The translations under genes and the position numbers were made by a program. A stretch of DNA of 64,000 nucleotides. Origin: Mesorhizobium shangrilense. Its GTDB lineage: Bacteria; Pseudomonadota; Alphaproteobacteria; Rhizobiales; Rhizobiaceae. The notes under the pieces were generated by a model. That model did no database searches. It worked only from the letters and a program-made list of their open reading frames with translations, and was not told the DNA's origin. The stretch is from positions 1,369,501 through 1,433,500 of the forward strand of contig NZ_JAQGPN010000001.1 of assembly GCF_028826155.1 (NCBI RefSeq), in the 5' to 3' direction. The stretch's first letter is position 1. The number at the start of each line of letters is the position of its first letter. Below are positions 9,178 through 16,722 of the stretch, piece after piece.

Positions 9178-10818
9178 TTGGTCAATCCCTACGAAGAAAA
9201 CCTCGACAAGAACGCCGCCAACTACCAGCCGCTGACGCCGCTCACCTATCTCGAGCGTGCGGCGAAGACATTCCCGGACCAGGTGGCGATCATCCACGGA
9301 AGCAGCCATGTCAGCTACCGCGATTTCTGGCGGCGCTCGCTGAAGCTCGCCTCGGCGCTGGCGACGCGCGGCATCGGCAAGGGCGACACGGTGACGGTGA
9401 TGCTATCGAACACGCCGCCCATGCTGGAGGCGCATTTCGGCGTGCCCATGGTCAAGGCGGTGCTTCACAGTCTCAACACGCGGCTCGACGCGGCCATCAT
9501 CGCCTTCCAGCTCGACCACGCGGATTCGAAGGTGCTGATCGTCGACCGCGAATTTTCAGGCGTCGTGAAGGAGGCGCTGGCGATCGCTAAGGCGAAGCCG
9601 CTGGTGATCGATTTCGACGATCCCGAGTATGGCTCCGACGCGCCGTATGCGAAGGGTGAGCGGATCGGCGAACTTGACTATGAGGACTTCGTCGCCTCGG
9701 GCGAGGAGGACTTCACCTGGGCTATGCCCGACGATGAGTGGGATGCGATCTCGCTGAACTATACGTCCGGCACCACCGGCAATCCCAAGGGTGTCGTCTA
9801 TCACCATCGCGGCGCCGCGCTGATGGCCTACACGAACACCATCCACGCCGGCATGGGCAAGCATCCGGTCTATCTCTGGACGCTGCCGATGTTCCACTGC
9901 AACGGGTGGTGCTTCCCGTGGACGCTGGCCGTGCAGGCCGGCACGCATGTGTGCCTGCGCTGGGTGCGGGCCAAGGCGATGTACGACGCGATCGCGGATC
10001 ACAGCGTCACGCACCTGTGCGGCGCGCCGGTGGTGATGTCGTCGTTGATCAACGCCAAGGACGAGGAGAAGAGGGAGTTCCCGCAGACGGTGACCTTCAA
10101 CACGGCGGCCGCGCCGCCGCCGGAGGCGGTGCTGTCGGGGATGGGGGATGCCGGCTTCGCGGTAACGCATCTCTACGGCCTGACGGAAACCTACGGTCCG
10201 GCGGTCGTCAACGAATGGCACAGCGACTGGGACCAACTCGACAAGAACGCACGCGCTGCGAAGAAGGCGCGGCAGGGCGTTCGCTATGCCGCACTGGAAG
10301 ACCTCACCGTCATGAACCCCGAGACGATGGAGAAGACGCCGGCCGATGGCGAGACCATCGGCGAGGTCATGTTCCGCGGCAACATCGTAATGAAGGGCTA
10401 TTTGAAGAACGAGAAGGCCACGGACGAGGCGTTTGCCGGCGGATGGTTCCATTCGGGCGACCTCGGCGTCATGCATGCGGACGGGTACATCCAGCTCAAG
10501 GACCGTTCCAAGGACATCATCATCTCCGGCGGCGAGAATATCTCCTCGATCGAGGTCGAGGATGCGCTCTACAAGCATCCGGCCGTCGCCTCGTGCGGGG
10601 TGGTGGCGCGGCAGGACGACAAATGGGGCGAGGTGCCGGTCGCCTATGTCGAACTGAAGCCCGGCCGCACCGCAACCGAGACCGAGATCATCGAGCATTG
10701 CCGTACGCTGCTGGCGCGCTTCAAGTGTCCGAAGGCGGTGATCTTCGCCGAGATACCCAAGACGTCCACCGGCAAGATCCAGAAGTTCCGGTTGCGGGAC
10801 ATGGCAAAGGGCGGTTGA
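9178..10818 (+). CDS. Acyl-CoA synthetase (AMP-binding family), TTG start
   Basis: 546 residues. Activates a carboxylic acid to its acyl-AMP and then acyl-CoA. The P-loop motif YTSGTTGNPKGVVYHH lies near residue 197; LYGLTETYGP and the WFHSGDLGVMHADGYIQLKD hinge region follow, and the catalytic Lys sits in KTSTGKIQKF near the C-terminus. The start is TTG at 9178 behind CCGGAGG; the nearby ATG at 9173 is out of frame. The layout is that of medium/long-chain fatty acid or dicarboxylate ligases common in rhizobia. The acid substrate is not determined. Confidence 0.92.
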   Translation: MVNPYEENLDKNAANYQPLTPLTYLERAAKTFPDQVAIIHGSSHVSYRDFWRRSLKLASALATRGIGKGDTVTVMLSNTPPMLEAHFGVPMVKAVLHSLNTRLDAAIIAFQLDHADSKVLIVDREFSGVVKEALAIAKAKPLVIDFDDPEYGSDAPYAKGERIGELDYEDFVASGEEDFTWAMPDDEWDAISLNYTSGTTGNPKGVVYHHRGAALMAYTNTIHAGMGKHPVYLWTLPMFHCNGWCFPWTLAVQAGTHVCLRWVRAKAMYDAIADHSVTHLCGAPVVMSSLINAKDEEKREFPQTVTFNTAAAPPPEAVLSGMGDAGFAVTHLYGLTETYGPAVVNEWHSDWDQLDKNARAAKKARQGVRYAALEDLTVMNPETMEKTPADGETIGEVMFRGNIVMKGYLKNEKATDEAFAGGWFHSGDLGVMHADGYIQLKDRSKDIIISGGENISSIEVEDALYKHPAVASCGVVARQDDKWGEVPVAYVELKPGRTATETEIIEHCRTLLARFKCPKAVIFAEIPKTSTGKIQKFRLRDMAKGG

Positions 10819-10827
10819 GGCAGGTCG

Positions 10828-10860
10828 CCACGCCCCTTCTGCAACCCCACGCCCCTTCTG
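10828..10860 (+). repeat. Short direct repeat CCACGCCCCTTCTG, two copies
   Basis: The 14-mer occurs at 10828-10841 and again at 10847-10860, immediately after the acyl-CoA synthetase stop. It may be a small local duplication. No dyad or T-run makes it a terminator. Confidence 0.6.
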
Positions 10861-10994
10861 TAACGATTGTATCGGCTACGCGTCCCGAGCGACACGGAGC
10901 CGAAACGATGCCGTGCCACACGTGACTTCCGGCCGGCGCCACGCAGCAAGCTTGCAGCGGCGCGAGGGGCCGTCAAAGGGGAGGGGTAGGAACA

Positions 10995-11444
10995 ATGCAC
11001 GGGGTTGCACGGAATTTCTTCATACTGGCGATCGTCTACGCGCTGTGCGGCATGGCGCTCGGGCTGTCCATGTCCATCACGCACGACCATACGCAGATGC
11101 CCGTCCACGCCCACACGATGGTGGCTGGATGGCTGATGTCGGCGGTGTTCGCCTTCTTCTATCACCTCGTGCCGGCCGCCAGCGCATCGCGTCTCGCGCT
11201 GGTTCATTTCTGGCTGACCACGGTGAGCGGCGTCTTGCTGCTGGTCGGCCTGTACTTCCTGCTGGCAGGCAATACGGCCATCGAGCCGGTCGTGGCCATC
11301 GGCTCGCTTGGTTTCTATGCGGGCATGATCCTGTTCGCCGTCATCGCCATTCCGGCGATGCGCAAGCCGATCCAATCCGGGGCAGGGGTGTATCCATACG
11401 AGACAGCTGCGGCCGCGCCGCTCAAAAATAGCGCGGCGCTTTAA
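10995..11444 (+). CDS. Four-helix membrane protein resembling part of heme-copper oxidase subunit I
   Basis: 149 residues with four hydrophobic segments (about 7-27, 40-60, 70-92 and 99-121). The sequence HAHTMVAGWLMSAVFAFFYH near residues 39-58 recalls the helix of cbb3-type oxidase subunit I and NnrS-like proteins, in which a His precedes a GW turn and a YHLVP end. An additional His-rich loop, HDHTQMPVHAH, precedes it. It could bind heme or copper, but it is far too short to be an oxidase subunit. No oxidase genes are nearby. The ATG follows GGGGAGGGG. Its stop codon overlaps the first TTAA of a CtrA-like box. Confidence 0.7.
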   Translation: MHGVARNFFILAIVYALCGMALGLSMSITHDHTQMPVHAHTMVAGWLMSAVFAFFYHLVPAASASRLALVHFWLTTVSGVLLLVGLYFLLAGNTAIEPVVAIGSLGFYAGMILFAVIAIPAMRKPIQSGAGVYPYETAAAAPLKNSAAL

Positions 11445-11455
11445 CCCCGCGTTAA
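11441..11455 (+). promoter_or_regulatory. CtrA-type box TTAA-N7-TTAA upstream of the small RNA
   Basis: TTAA at 11441-11444, seven bases, TTAA at 11452-11455: the exact CtrA full-site spacing. It lies about 45-60 bases upstream of the first hairpin of the small RNA, a plausible position for promoter control. A third TTAA follows at 11468-11471. Confidence 0.6.
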
Positions 11456-11496
11456 GCCTTACGCGTGTTAACTGTGGGCATCCAGTGATCTGGATT

Positions 11497-11578
11497 CTTA
11501 CCGAGTGGTGGAGCCACTCTGTTTGACGCCTCCCTGTTAAACTCCTGAGAGCCGCCCAATTCGCGGCTCTTTTTTTTG
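11497..11578 (+). ncRNA. Small RNA resembling the alphaproteobacterial suhB/mmgR (alpha-r8) family
   Basis: A two-hairpin unit lies between protein genes. Hairpin 1 is GAGTGG (11503-11508), loop TGGAG, CCACTC (11514-11519). A single-stranded spacer with GACGCCTCCCTGTTAAACTC carries a CCUCCC anti-Shine-Dalgarno-like core. Hairpin 2 is AGAGCCGC (11548-11555), a 7-base loop, GCGGCTCT (11563-11570), ending in a run of eight T. This architecture and the spacer resemble the conserved rhizobial MmgR/suhB RNA, which controls carbon storage in Sinorhizobium. The 5' end is estimated, and the family assignment is from memory of the motif. Confidence 0.66.
11548..11577 (+). terminator. Rho-independent terminator of the small RNA
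   Basis: An 8-bp GC-rich stem (11548-11555 with 11563-11570) is followed directly by eight T residues (11570-11577): a textbook intrinsic terminator. Confidence 0.9.
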
Positions 11579-11628
11579 TTTCCGGGGCAAAACGCGGTCT
11601 TCAGGTCGGGAAAATCCCCTTCATCGCG

Positions 11629-11643
11629 TTAACCTTCTGTTAA
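11629..11643 (+). promoter_or_regulatory. CtrA-type box TTAA-N7-TTAA upstream of rcdA
   Basis: TTAA (11629-11632), seven bases CCTTCTG, TTAA (11640-11643), about 130 bases before the rcdA start. RcdA is an adaptor in CtrA proteolysis, and its gene is known to belong to the CtrA regulon in other alphaproteobacteria, so a feedback loop is plausible. Confidence 0.68.
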
Positions 11644-11771
11644 ACATATGCTTGCCTTCGAAGCAGGACCGGCGCATTTTTTGCTGGGCGCTGGCATAGA
11701 GTGCAATCGGCACCGGACTGACGACTCGGCGAGAGTCGGTCCGGCCGCGAGGGTTAGGGGCTTTCGGAGTT

Positions 11772-12305
11772 ATGAGTGAGCTTTTCATGAGCGCCGGCAA
11801 CACGGTCAAGCTGGCGGAACGGCGCGTCTTTTCCGATTCCTTCAAGCCGCTCTACAACGAGGGCATGGGTCTGGTGGAGCAGACGGCCGCCTATCTCGAC
11901 GGTCCGGGCCGCGCCGAGGCGAAGAAGCTGTCGCGCATGGCGGCGACGCTCTATGCGGCGGAGTCGATGCGGCTGACCACGCGGCTGATGCAACTGGCGT
12001 CATGGCTGCTGCTGCAGCGGGCGGCCAACGCGGGCGAGATGACGCGCGAGCAGGTCGCTTCCGAAAAGTCCAAGGTGCGTCTGGACACGGCGTCGGCCAG
12101 CCAAGACGTCGCCGGCTGGATCGAATTGCCTGACGAGTTTCGTGACCTCGTGGCCCGTTCGCTGCGGCTGCAGACGCGTGTGCGCCATATGGACGACCAG
12201 ATCTATGGTTCCGGGGACGCGCCGGCGCTGTCGCTGGCTGCCCACCGCACCAATGCGGTGTCGGAACAGATCAGGCTTCTCAACACCGCCTTCGCCCGGG
12301 GCTGA
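11772..12305 (+). CDS. rcdA: RcdA, regulator of CtrA degradation (DUF1465 family)
   Basis: 177 residues, all alpha-helical in character with no membrane segment. Conserved family regions include [20 protein letters not shown] (about 24-43), [20 protein letters not shown] (about 66-85) and [18 protein letters not shown]. In Caulobacter RcdA is an adaptor that helps deliver CtrA and other clients to ClpXP in cell-cycle-timed proteolysis. ATG 11772 is followed by a second in-frame ATG five codons later. A full CtrA box lies upstream. It precedes ruvC by about 75 bases, the usual order in Rhizobiales. Confidence 0.86.
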   Translation: MSELFMSAGNTVKLAERRVFSDSFKPLYNEGMGLVEQTAAYLDGPGRAEAKKLSRMAATLYAAESMRLTTRLMQLASWLLLQRAANAGEMTREQVASEKSKVRLDTASASQDVAGWIELPDEFRDLVARSLRLQTRVRHMDDQIYGSGDAPALSLAAHRTNAVSEQIRLLNTAFARG

Positions 12306-12379
12306 CACGGGCTCCACCCGCATCTCCCGCGCCGTCGGGTCGCTGTGGTGAAGGATGCCGTCGACGGGTAGTGTCGGCC

Positions 12380-12886
12380 ATGGCAGAAGCGATTCGCATC
12401 ATCGGTATCGATCCCGGACTACGGCAGACCGGATGGGGCGTCGTCGAGACGCTCGGCAACTCGTTGCGCTTCATCGCTGCCGGCACAGTGTCGTCGGATG
12501 GCAAGGCGGAACTGGCGACGCGGCTTTGCCAGTTGCACGACGGGCTGGTCGAGGTCATCGACTTCCATCAGCCGCTGGAGGCCGCAGTGGAGCAGACCTT
12601 CGTCAATAAAGACGCGGTGGCGACGCTGAAGCTCGGGCAGGCGCGCGGCATCGCGATGCTGGTGCCTGCGCGCGCCGGCCTGGCCGTCGCGGAGTATGCG
12701 CCGAATGCGGTGAAGAAGGCGGTCGTCGGCGTCGGCCATGGCGACAAGCGGCAGATCCACATGATGGTGAAGGTGCTGATGCCGAAGGCGGTGTTCAACA
12801 CGGAGCACGCCGCCGACGCGCTGGCGATCGCCATCTGCCACGCCCATCACCGACAGAGCGCAGCCCGGCTGGCACGGGTGGGCTGA
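12380..12886 (+). CDS. ruvC: Holliday junction endodeoxyribonuclease RuvC
   Basis: 168 residues from ATG 12380 ([13 protein letters not shown]); a GTG at 12371 would add three codons. RuvC resolves Holliday junctions after RuvAB branch migration. Catalytic acidic residues are visible: Asp11 in IIGIDPGL, Glu in AVEQTFVN near residue 71, and the C-terminal pair in [16 protein letters not shown]. Length is normal for the family. It is the first ruv gene, but unlike the usual tight ruvCAB order it is separated from ruvA by a VapBC toxin-antitoxin pair. Confidence 0.95.
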   Translation: MAEAIRIIGIDPGLRQTGWGVVETLGNSLRFIAAGTVSSDGKAELATRLCQLHDGLVEVIDFHQPLEAAVEQTFVNKDAVATLKLGQARGIAMLVPARAGLAVAEYAPNAVKKAVVGVGHGDKRQIHMMVKVLMPKAVFNTEHAADALAIAICHAHHRQSAARLARVG

Positions 12887-12909
12887 GCCGCACCCAGTCG
12901 CGGATGTTC

Positions 12910-12957
12910 TTGACATGTTCCGCTCTGGCCCGTAGGTAATACTGCGGAGGTATTACC
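12910..12957 (+). promoter_or_regulatory. Promoter and palindromic operator of toxin-antitoxin pair 1
   Basis: TTGACA at 12910-12915 makes a good -35 element; a weak TAGGTA follows 17 bases later. An inverted repeat GGTAATAC (12935-12942), 7-base spacer, GTATTACC (12950-12957) covers the Shine-Dalgarno GGAGG and ends right at the antitoxin ATG. AbrB/VapB-VapC complexes typically bind such palindromes to autorepress. Confidence 0.75.
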
Positions 12958-13206
12958 ATGCGCGTGACGGAAAAAGGCCAGGTGACCATACCGAAGAACG
13001 TTCGTCGGCATCTCGATATCCGACCCGGAAGCGAGGTTGAATTCACCTTCGCCGGCGACGGAGCGCTGCTGAGGAAGGTCGAGGTTTCCAGCGAGGAGCG
13101 AAGCCGCGAGGTGCGCGAACTCCTTGATCACATACGCAAGCACAAGGGATCGATGAACTTGGCGGGCATGACCTCGGACGAGTTCTACAAGATGCTGCGC
13201 GACTGA
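12958..13206 (+). CDS. AbrB/MazE-fold antitoxin (VapB-like), pair 1
   Basis: 82 residues. The swapped-hairpin DNA-binding domain covers residues 1-45 (MRVTEKGQVTIPKNVRRHLD, then IRPGSEVEFTF), the hallmark of SpoVT/AbrB proteins. The C-terminal half is charged and ends in DEFYKMLRD, the likely toxin-wrapping segment. The stop overlaps the toxin ATG (TGATG), giving translational coupling. It presumably neutralises the PIN ribonuclease and represses its own promoter through the palindrome at the start codon. Confidence 0.9.
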   Translation: MRVTEKGQVTIPKNVRRHLDIRPGSEVEFTFAGDGALLRKVEVSSEERSREVRELLDHIRKHKGSMNLAGMTSDEFYKMLRD

Positions 13207-13619
13207 TGGGAACGCTGGTCGACACCAACGTTCTCGTCGATCTGTTCGACGTCGGGGGACAGTGGGAGGAATGGTCCGTAGCCCAGATAGCGGCGGCCCG
13301 CGAGGCAGGACCCATCGTGATCAATCCGCTGATCTATGCGGAAATGGCCGCAGGTTACGACTTCGAATCCGAGCTCGAGGCGAGCCTCTCTCCAACGCAG
13401 TTCCTGCGGGAGGATCTGCCGTGGAACGCGGCTTATCTGGCAGGCCGGGCGTTTGCCGTCTATCGCCGGTCGGGAGGCGTCAAGCGGTCTCCCTTGCCCG
13501 ACTTCTACATAGGCGCCCATGCACTCGTCGGCGGCCATACCTTGTTGACCAGAGACAGAGGCCGCTACGCGTCTTACTTCCCGATGTTGCGGATCATTTC
13601 TCCGGACACGCATCCATGA
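13206..13619 (+). CDS. PIN-domain ribonuclease toxin (VapC-like), pair 1
   Basis: 137 residues, one PIN domain. The acidic catalytic set is complete: Asp6 (LVDTNVLVD), Glu46 (IYAEM), Asp99 ([10 protein letters not shown]) and Asp117 (TRDRGRY). VapC toxins cleave tRNA or rRNA in an Mg2+-dependent way when released from the antitoxin. Nothing suggests decay: the reading frame is intact and coupled to the antitoxin. The ruvA start is only 10 bases past this stop, so ruvA transcription may depend partly on read-through from this operon. Confidence 0.92.
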   Translation: MGTLVDTNVLVDLFDVGGQWEEWSVAQIAAAREAGPIVINPLIYAEMAAGYDFESELEASLSPTQFLREDLPWNAAYLAGRAFAVYRRSGGVKRSPLPDFYIGAHALVGGHTLLTRDRGRYASYFPMLRIISPDTHP

Positions 13620-13629
13620 GGACATTGGC

Positions 13630-14250
13630 ATGATCGGCAAGCTGAAGGGCGTGATCGACGAGATCGGCGAGGACCATTGCATCGTCGACGTGCATGGCGT
13701 CGGCTACGTCGCCCATTGCTCGACGCGCACGCTGTCGCACCTGCCGGGAGAGGGCGTCGCGGTCACGCTGTTCATCGAGACCTATGTGCGCGAGGACATG
13801 ATCCGCCTCTACGGCTTCGAGTCGGCGCTCGAGCGCGAATGGTTCCGGCTGTTGATGGGCAACGTCCAGGGGGTCGGCGCCAAGGTGGCGCTGGCGGTGC
13901 TGTCGACGCTGTCGCCGTCCGACCTCGCCAACGCCATCGCGCTGCGCGACATCGCCATGGTTTCCCGCGCGCCCGGCGTCGGCAAGAAGGTGGCGGAACG
14001 CATCGTCACCGAGCTGAAGAACAAAGCGCCCGCCTTCGCGGGCGAGGCGTCCGGCACGATCGGCCTGAAGCAGGAACTCGGCGAGGGCGTCGCACCCGCG
14101 CCGATCGCCGACGCGGTCTCGGCGCTGACCAATCTCGGCTACTCGCGTGACATCGCGGCGAACGCCATCGCCGCGGCGCTGAAGACGGCCGGCGAGGGGG
14201 CGGATTCGGCGAAGCTGATACGCCTCGGGCTGAAGGAGCTGGCGCGGTAA
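13630..14250 (+). CDS. ruvA: Holliday junction branch migration protein RuvA
   Basis: 206 residues. Tetrameric DNA-binding subunit that targets RuvB to four-way junctions. Begins [20 protein letters not shown], the OB-fold domain. Helix-hairpin-helix motifs follow around [15 protein letters not shown] (residues 78-92) and [19 protein letters not shown] (about 115-133). A flexible linker and the C-terminal RuvB-binding domain end in [14 protein letters not shown]. It starts 10 bases after the VapC1 stop, and another toxin-antitoxin pair separates it from ruvB. Confidence 0.95.
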   Translation: MIGKLKGVIDEIGEDHCIVDVHGVGYVAHCSTRTLSHLPGEGVAVTLFIETYVREDMIRLYGFESALEREWFRLLMGNVQGVGAKVALAVLSTLSPSDLANAIALRDIAMVSRAPGVGKKVAERIVTELKNKAPAFAGEASGTIGLKQELGEGVAPAPIADAVSALTNLGYSRDIAANAIAAALKTAGEGADSAKLIRLGLKELAR

Positions 14251-14269
14251 TCATTGATAGCTGCAGGTA

Positions 14270-14312
14270 TCCTTACTATTGTTATAGGTAAGGACGTTGT
14301 AGGAGGTAAGGA
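14270..14312 (+). promoter_or_regulatory. Inverted and direct repeats at the start of toxin-antitoxin pair 2
   Basis: TCCTTAC (14270-14276) and GTAAGGA (14288-14294) form an inverted repeat with an 11-base AT-rich spacer. A third copy of GTAAGGA (14306-14312) overlaps the ribosome binding site and the antitoxin ATG. Likely an autoregulatory operator. It differs in sequence from the operator of pair 1. Confidence 0.65.
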
Positions 14313-14596
14313 TGGGCGTCTTGGCGACGATAACTGCCAAAGGGCAGATCACGCTGCCCAAAGAAGTGCGCGTCCGCCACGGATTAAAGCCCGGCGATTC
14401 CGTCGAGTTCGTCGAAGAGGATGGACGGACATATGTCCAACCGCGGAAGATACGGGCGATCGACCTCGCGGGAATTCTTGGAAGGCCGCCGTCGGGCGAA
14501 AGCCTGGCGATCGAAGATTTCGACGATGCGATCATGGATGCAGTTGCGGAAGACTGGGACGAGTTCGAGCGACGGAATCGGGAGTCGGAAACTTGA
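14312..14596 (+). CDS. AbrB-fold antitoxin (VapB-like), pair 2
   Basis: 94 residues. The AbrB domain is at residues 1-45: LATITAKGQITLPKEVRVRH then LKPGDSVEFVEEDG. The C-terminal segment (about 50-94) is acidic and holds a DFDDAIMDAVAEDWDEFERR stretch that should wrap the PIN toxin. The ATG follows AGGAGG. The stop overlaps a TTG start for the toxin (TTGA). It shares only the domain type with the antitoxin at 12958, so the two pairs are not a recent duplication. Confidence 0.9.
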   Translation: MGVLATITAKGQITLPKEVRVRHGLKPGDSVEFVEEDGRTYVQPRKIRAIDLAGILGRPPSGESLAIEDFDDAIMDAVAEDWDEFERRNRESET

Positions 14597-14991
14597 TAGG
14601 CGTGGACACGAACGTGCTCCTGCGCCTGCTCATCGAGGAGGATTCCGAACAGTGCGCGCGATCCCGCGCGTTCTTCTCTCAGCGGACCGCCCGCGATCCG
14701 GCATTTGTCAGCAGCATCGTTCTCGCGGAACTGATCTGGCACTTGCGGCGCCGCTTTCGGTACACGAACGACACCATCTTGCGGGTGCTGGGGACAATGA
14801 CGCAAAGCGCGGAGTTTCGGTTCGAGCATGGCGACAAACTGCGGGCATTCCTTGCGGAGCAGACGAGAACGCCATCCGACGTCGCCGACGCGATGATCGC
14901 CTGGTCCAGTCTTGCGGCGAACTGCGATCAGATCGTCACTTTCGACAAGCGCTCAGCCAAGAAGATCCCCTCCATGGAGTTGCTTGCGTGA
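14593..14991 (+). CDS. PIN-domain ribonuclease toxin (VapC-like), pair 2, TTG start
   Basis: 132 residues from TTG 14593, which overlaps the antitoxin stop by four bases (TTGA). The PIN residues are present: Asp5 ([11 protein letters not shown]), Glu46 (VLAELIWHL), Asp99 ([10 protein letters not shown]) and Asp118 (VTFDKR). A longer in-frame ORF back to 14254 would overlap the antitoxin and is rejected. Like pair 1 it appears intact. It lies between ruvA and ruvB with about 100 bases before the ruvB GTG. Confidence 0.9.
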   Translation: MIGVDTNVLLRLLIEEDSEQCARSRAFFSQRTARDPAFVSSIVLAELIWHLRRRFRYTNDTILRVLGTMTQSAEFRFEHGDKLRAFLAEQTRTPSDVADAMIAWSSLAANCDQIVTFDKRSAKKIPSMELLA

Positions 14992-15094
14992 GCGCAACAA
15001 CATTGACATCGGCGACGCTCGGCGTCGCAACGATCATGAATTCATCCTCGGGTTTCCCTGCGGTTGCCTCCAGATTTCTTGCGCCGAGGCTCAC

Positions 15095-16132
15095 GTGAGC
15101 CTTTCCCCGCGCCTCATCTCTTCCGAAAAGCGCGGCGAGGACGCCGACCAGACGCTCAGGCCGCAGACGCTGGACGACTTCGTCGGCCAGCAGGCGGCGC
15201 GCGCCAACCTGAAAGTGTTCATCGAGGCGGCCAAGGGCCGCGGCGAGGCGCTCGACCACGTGCTCTTCGTCGGCCCGCCGGGGCTCGGCAAGACGACGCT
15301 CGCCCAGATCATGGCGCGCGAGATGGGGGTGAACTTCCGCTCGACCTCCGGCCCGGTGATCGCCAAGGCGGGCGACCTTGCGGCGCTGCTGACCAATCTG
15401 GAGGAACGCGACGTCCTCTTCATCGACGAGATCCACCGCCTCAACCCGGCGGTCGAGGAAATCCTCTATCCGGCGATGGAAGATTTTCAGCTCGACCTCA
15501 TCATCGGCGAGGGGCCGGCGGCGCGCTCGGTGAAGATCGACCTCGCCCGCTTCACGCTGGTGGCCGCGACCACGCGGCTGGGGCTGCTGACCAACCCGCT
15601 GCGAGACCGTTTCGGCATTCCGGTGCGGTTGAACTTCTACACGGTCGAGGAACTGGAACTGATCGTACGGCGCGGGGCGCGCATCCTCGGCATGCCGCTT
15701 GGCGACGACGGCGCCACCGAGATCGCGCGCCGGGCGCGCGGCACGCCGCGCATTGCCGGGCGCCTGCTCAGACGGGTACGCGACTTCGCGACGGTGGCCG
15801 GCGCCGACAGCGTGTCGCGGAAGGTGGCCGACGAGGCGCTGTCCAGGCTGGAGGTGGATTCGCTCGGGCTCGATCAACTCGACCGCCGCTATCTCTCGAT
15901 GATCGCGCAGAATTTCGGCGGTGGTCCGGTGGGTGTCGAAACCATCTCGGCGGCGCTGTCGGAGCCGCGCGACGCCATTGAGGACATCATCGAGCCCTAT
16001 CTCATCCAGCAGGGCTTTATCCAGCGCACGCCGCGCGGGCGGGTGCTGACCGCGAACGCCTGGCGGCATCTCGGGCTGGAGGCGCCGCGCGACCTGGCGC
16101 AGCAGCAGTTCGGGCTGTTCCAGGAGGAGTGA
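15095..16132 (+). CDS. ruvB: Holliday junction branch migration helicase RuvB, GTG start
   Basis: 345 residues from GTG 15095, behind CGAGG. AAA+ motor of the RuvAB complex. Walker A is [11 protein letters not shown] (about residue 63), Walker B FIDEIH (near 109), sensor 1 [18 protein letters not shown], and the arginine-rich C-terminal winged helix contains [11 protein letters not shown]. Family length is usual (about 345). A longer ORF upstream to 14912 has no start support and overlaps toxin gene 2. The two toxin-antitoxin pairs mean ruvC, ruvA and ruvB probably no longer rely on one promoter. Confidence 0.96.
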   Translation: MSLSPRLISSEKRGEDADQTLRPQTLDDFVGQQAARANLKVFIEAAKGRGEALDHVLFVGPPGLGKTTLAQIMAREMGVNFRSTSGPVIAKAGDLAALLTNLEERDVLFIDEIHRLNPAVEEILYPAMEDFQLDLIIGEGPAARSVKIDLARFTLVAATTRLGLLTNPLRDRFGIPVRLNFYTVEELELIVRRGARILGMPLGDDGATEIARRARGTPRIAGRLLRRVRDFATVAGADSVSRKVADEALSRLEVDSLGLDQLDRRYLSMIAQNFGGGPVGVETISAALSEPRDAIEDIIEPYLIQQGFIQRTPRGRVLTANAWRHLGLEAPRDLAQQQFGLFQEE

Positions 16133-16135
16133 GTT

Positions 16136-16576
16136 TTAGAGCCAGCGGCGGGTCCGGCTCGCATAGGCGTCGTAGGCGGCGCCGAATTTCTGGCGCATCG
16201 CATTCTCCTCGAAGCGCACGTACCAGCGGTCGGCGATGACCGCGAAGGCGGCGGCGAGGAGGAGCGGAAGCAGCGTGCCGACCAGGATCGCCAGGCCCAG
16301 GAGCAGGACGCACATGCCGAGATACATCGGGTTGCGCGTCCAACGGAACATGCCATCGGTGACCATCACGGTCGGCTCGTTGAATGTCTTGATGTTGGTC
16401 CTGACCCGTTCGAAATGCCGGGCGGCAGGGATGCCGATGCCCAGACCGGCGATCATCAGGACGATGCCGAGAAGGTTGTAGGGCGGCGGCGCGAAGGTCG
16501 GTCCCCCGGCCACCGCGTCGACGATCACCATCGCCACGATGAAGATGAGCAGAAGTATCGGAGGCAGGATTCTCAT
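16136..16576 (-). CDS. Isoprenylcysteine carboxyl methyltransferase (ICMT)-like membrane protein
   Basis: 146 residues from ATG 16576 with GGAGATCC upstream; a 39-codon extension to 16693 is not supported. Four hydrophobic segments. The SAM/phospholipid-methyltransferase-type signature is GMFRWTRNPMYLGMC (about 76-90) and the C-terminal EENAMRQKFGAAYDAYASRT. Bacterial members of this superfamily are small membrane methyltransferases whose acceptors are mostly unknown. It converges on ruvB with three bases between the stops. Confidence 0.85.
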   Translation of the reverse strand: MRILPPILLLIFIVAMVIVDAVAGGPTFAPPPYNLLGIVLMIAGLGIGIPAARHFERVRTNIKTFNEPTVMVTDGMFRWTRNPMYLGMCVLLLGLAILVGTLLPLLLAAAFAVIADRWYVRFEENAMRQKFGAAYDAYASRTRRWL

Positions 16577-16722
16577 ATTGGATCTCCGTTCCAGACCCTC
16601 CACCTTCAATGCCGGCCGTTCGATGGCGGCGACCGGCGCCCCGCGCCTGTTGCGAGCATAGCCCGGATACCGGCCCGAACGAAAAGAAAGCAACGGGCGG
16701 CGGGACGGGTCGGCTCAGGGGG

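Larger units (their letters stand above)
11445..11771. other. 327-base intergenic region before rcdA
   Basis: Holds a CtrA-like box, the suhB/mmgR-like small RNA with its terminator, and a second CtrA-like box (each listed separately). From 11644 to 11771 no further structure was recognised apart from the rcdA ribosome binding region. Confidence 0.7.

Noticed and set aside
14254..14592. N-terminal extension of toxin 2
   Set aside because: It would overlap the antitoxin and lacks a start context; the TTGA overlap is the usual coupled arrangement.
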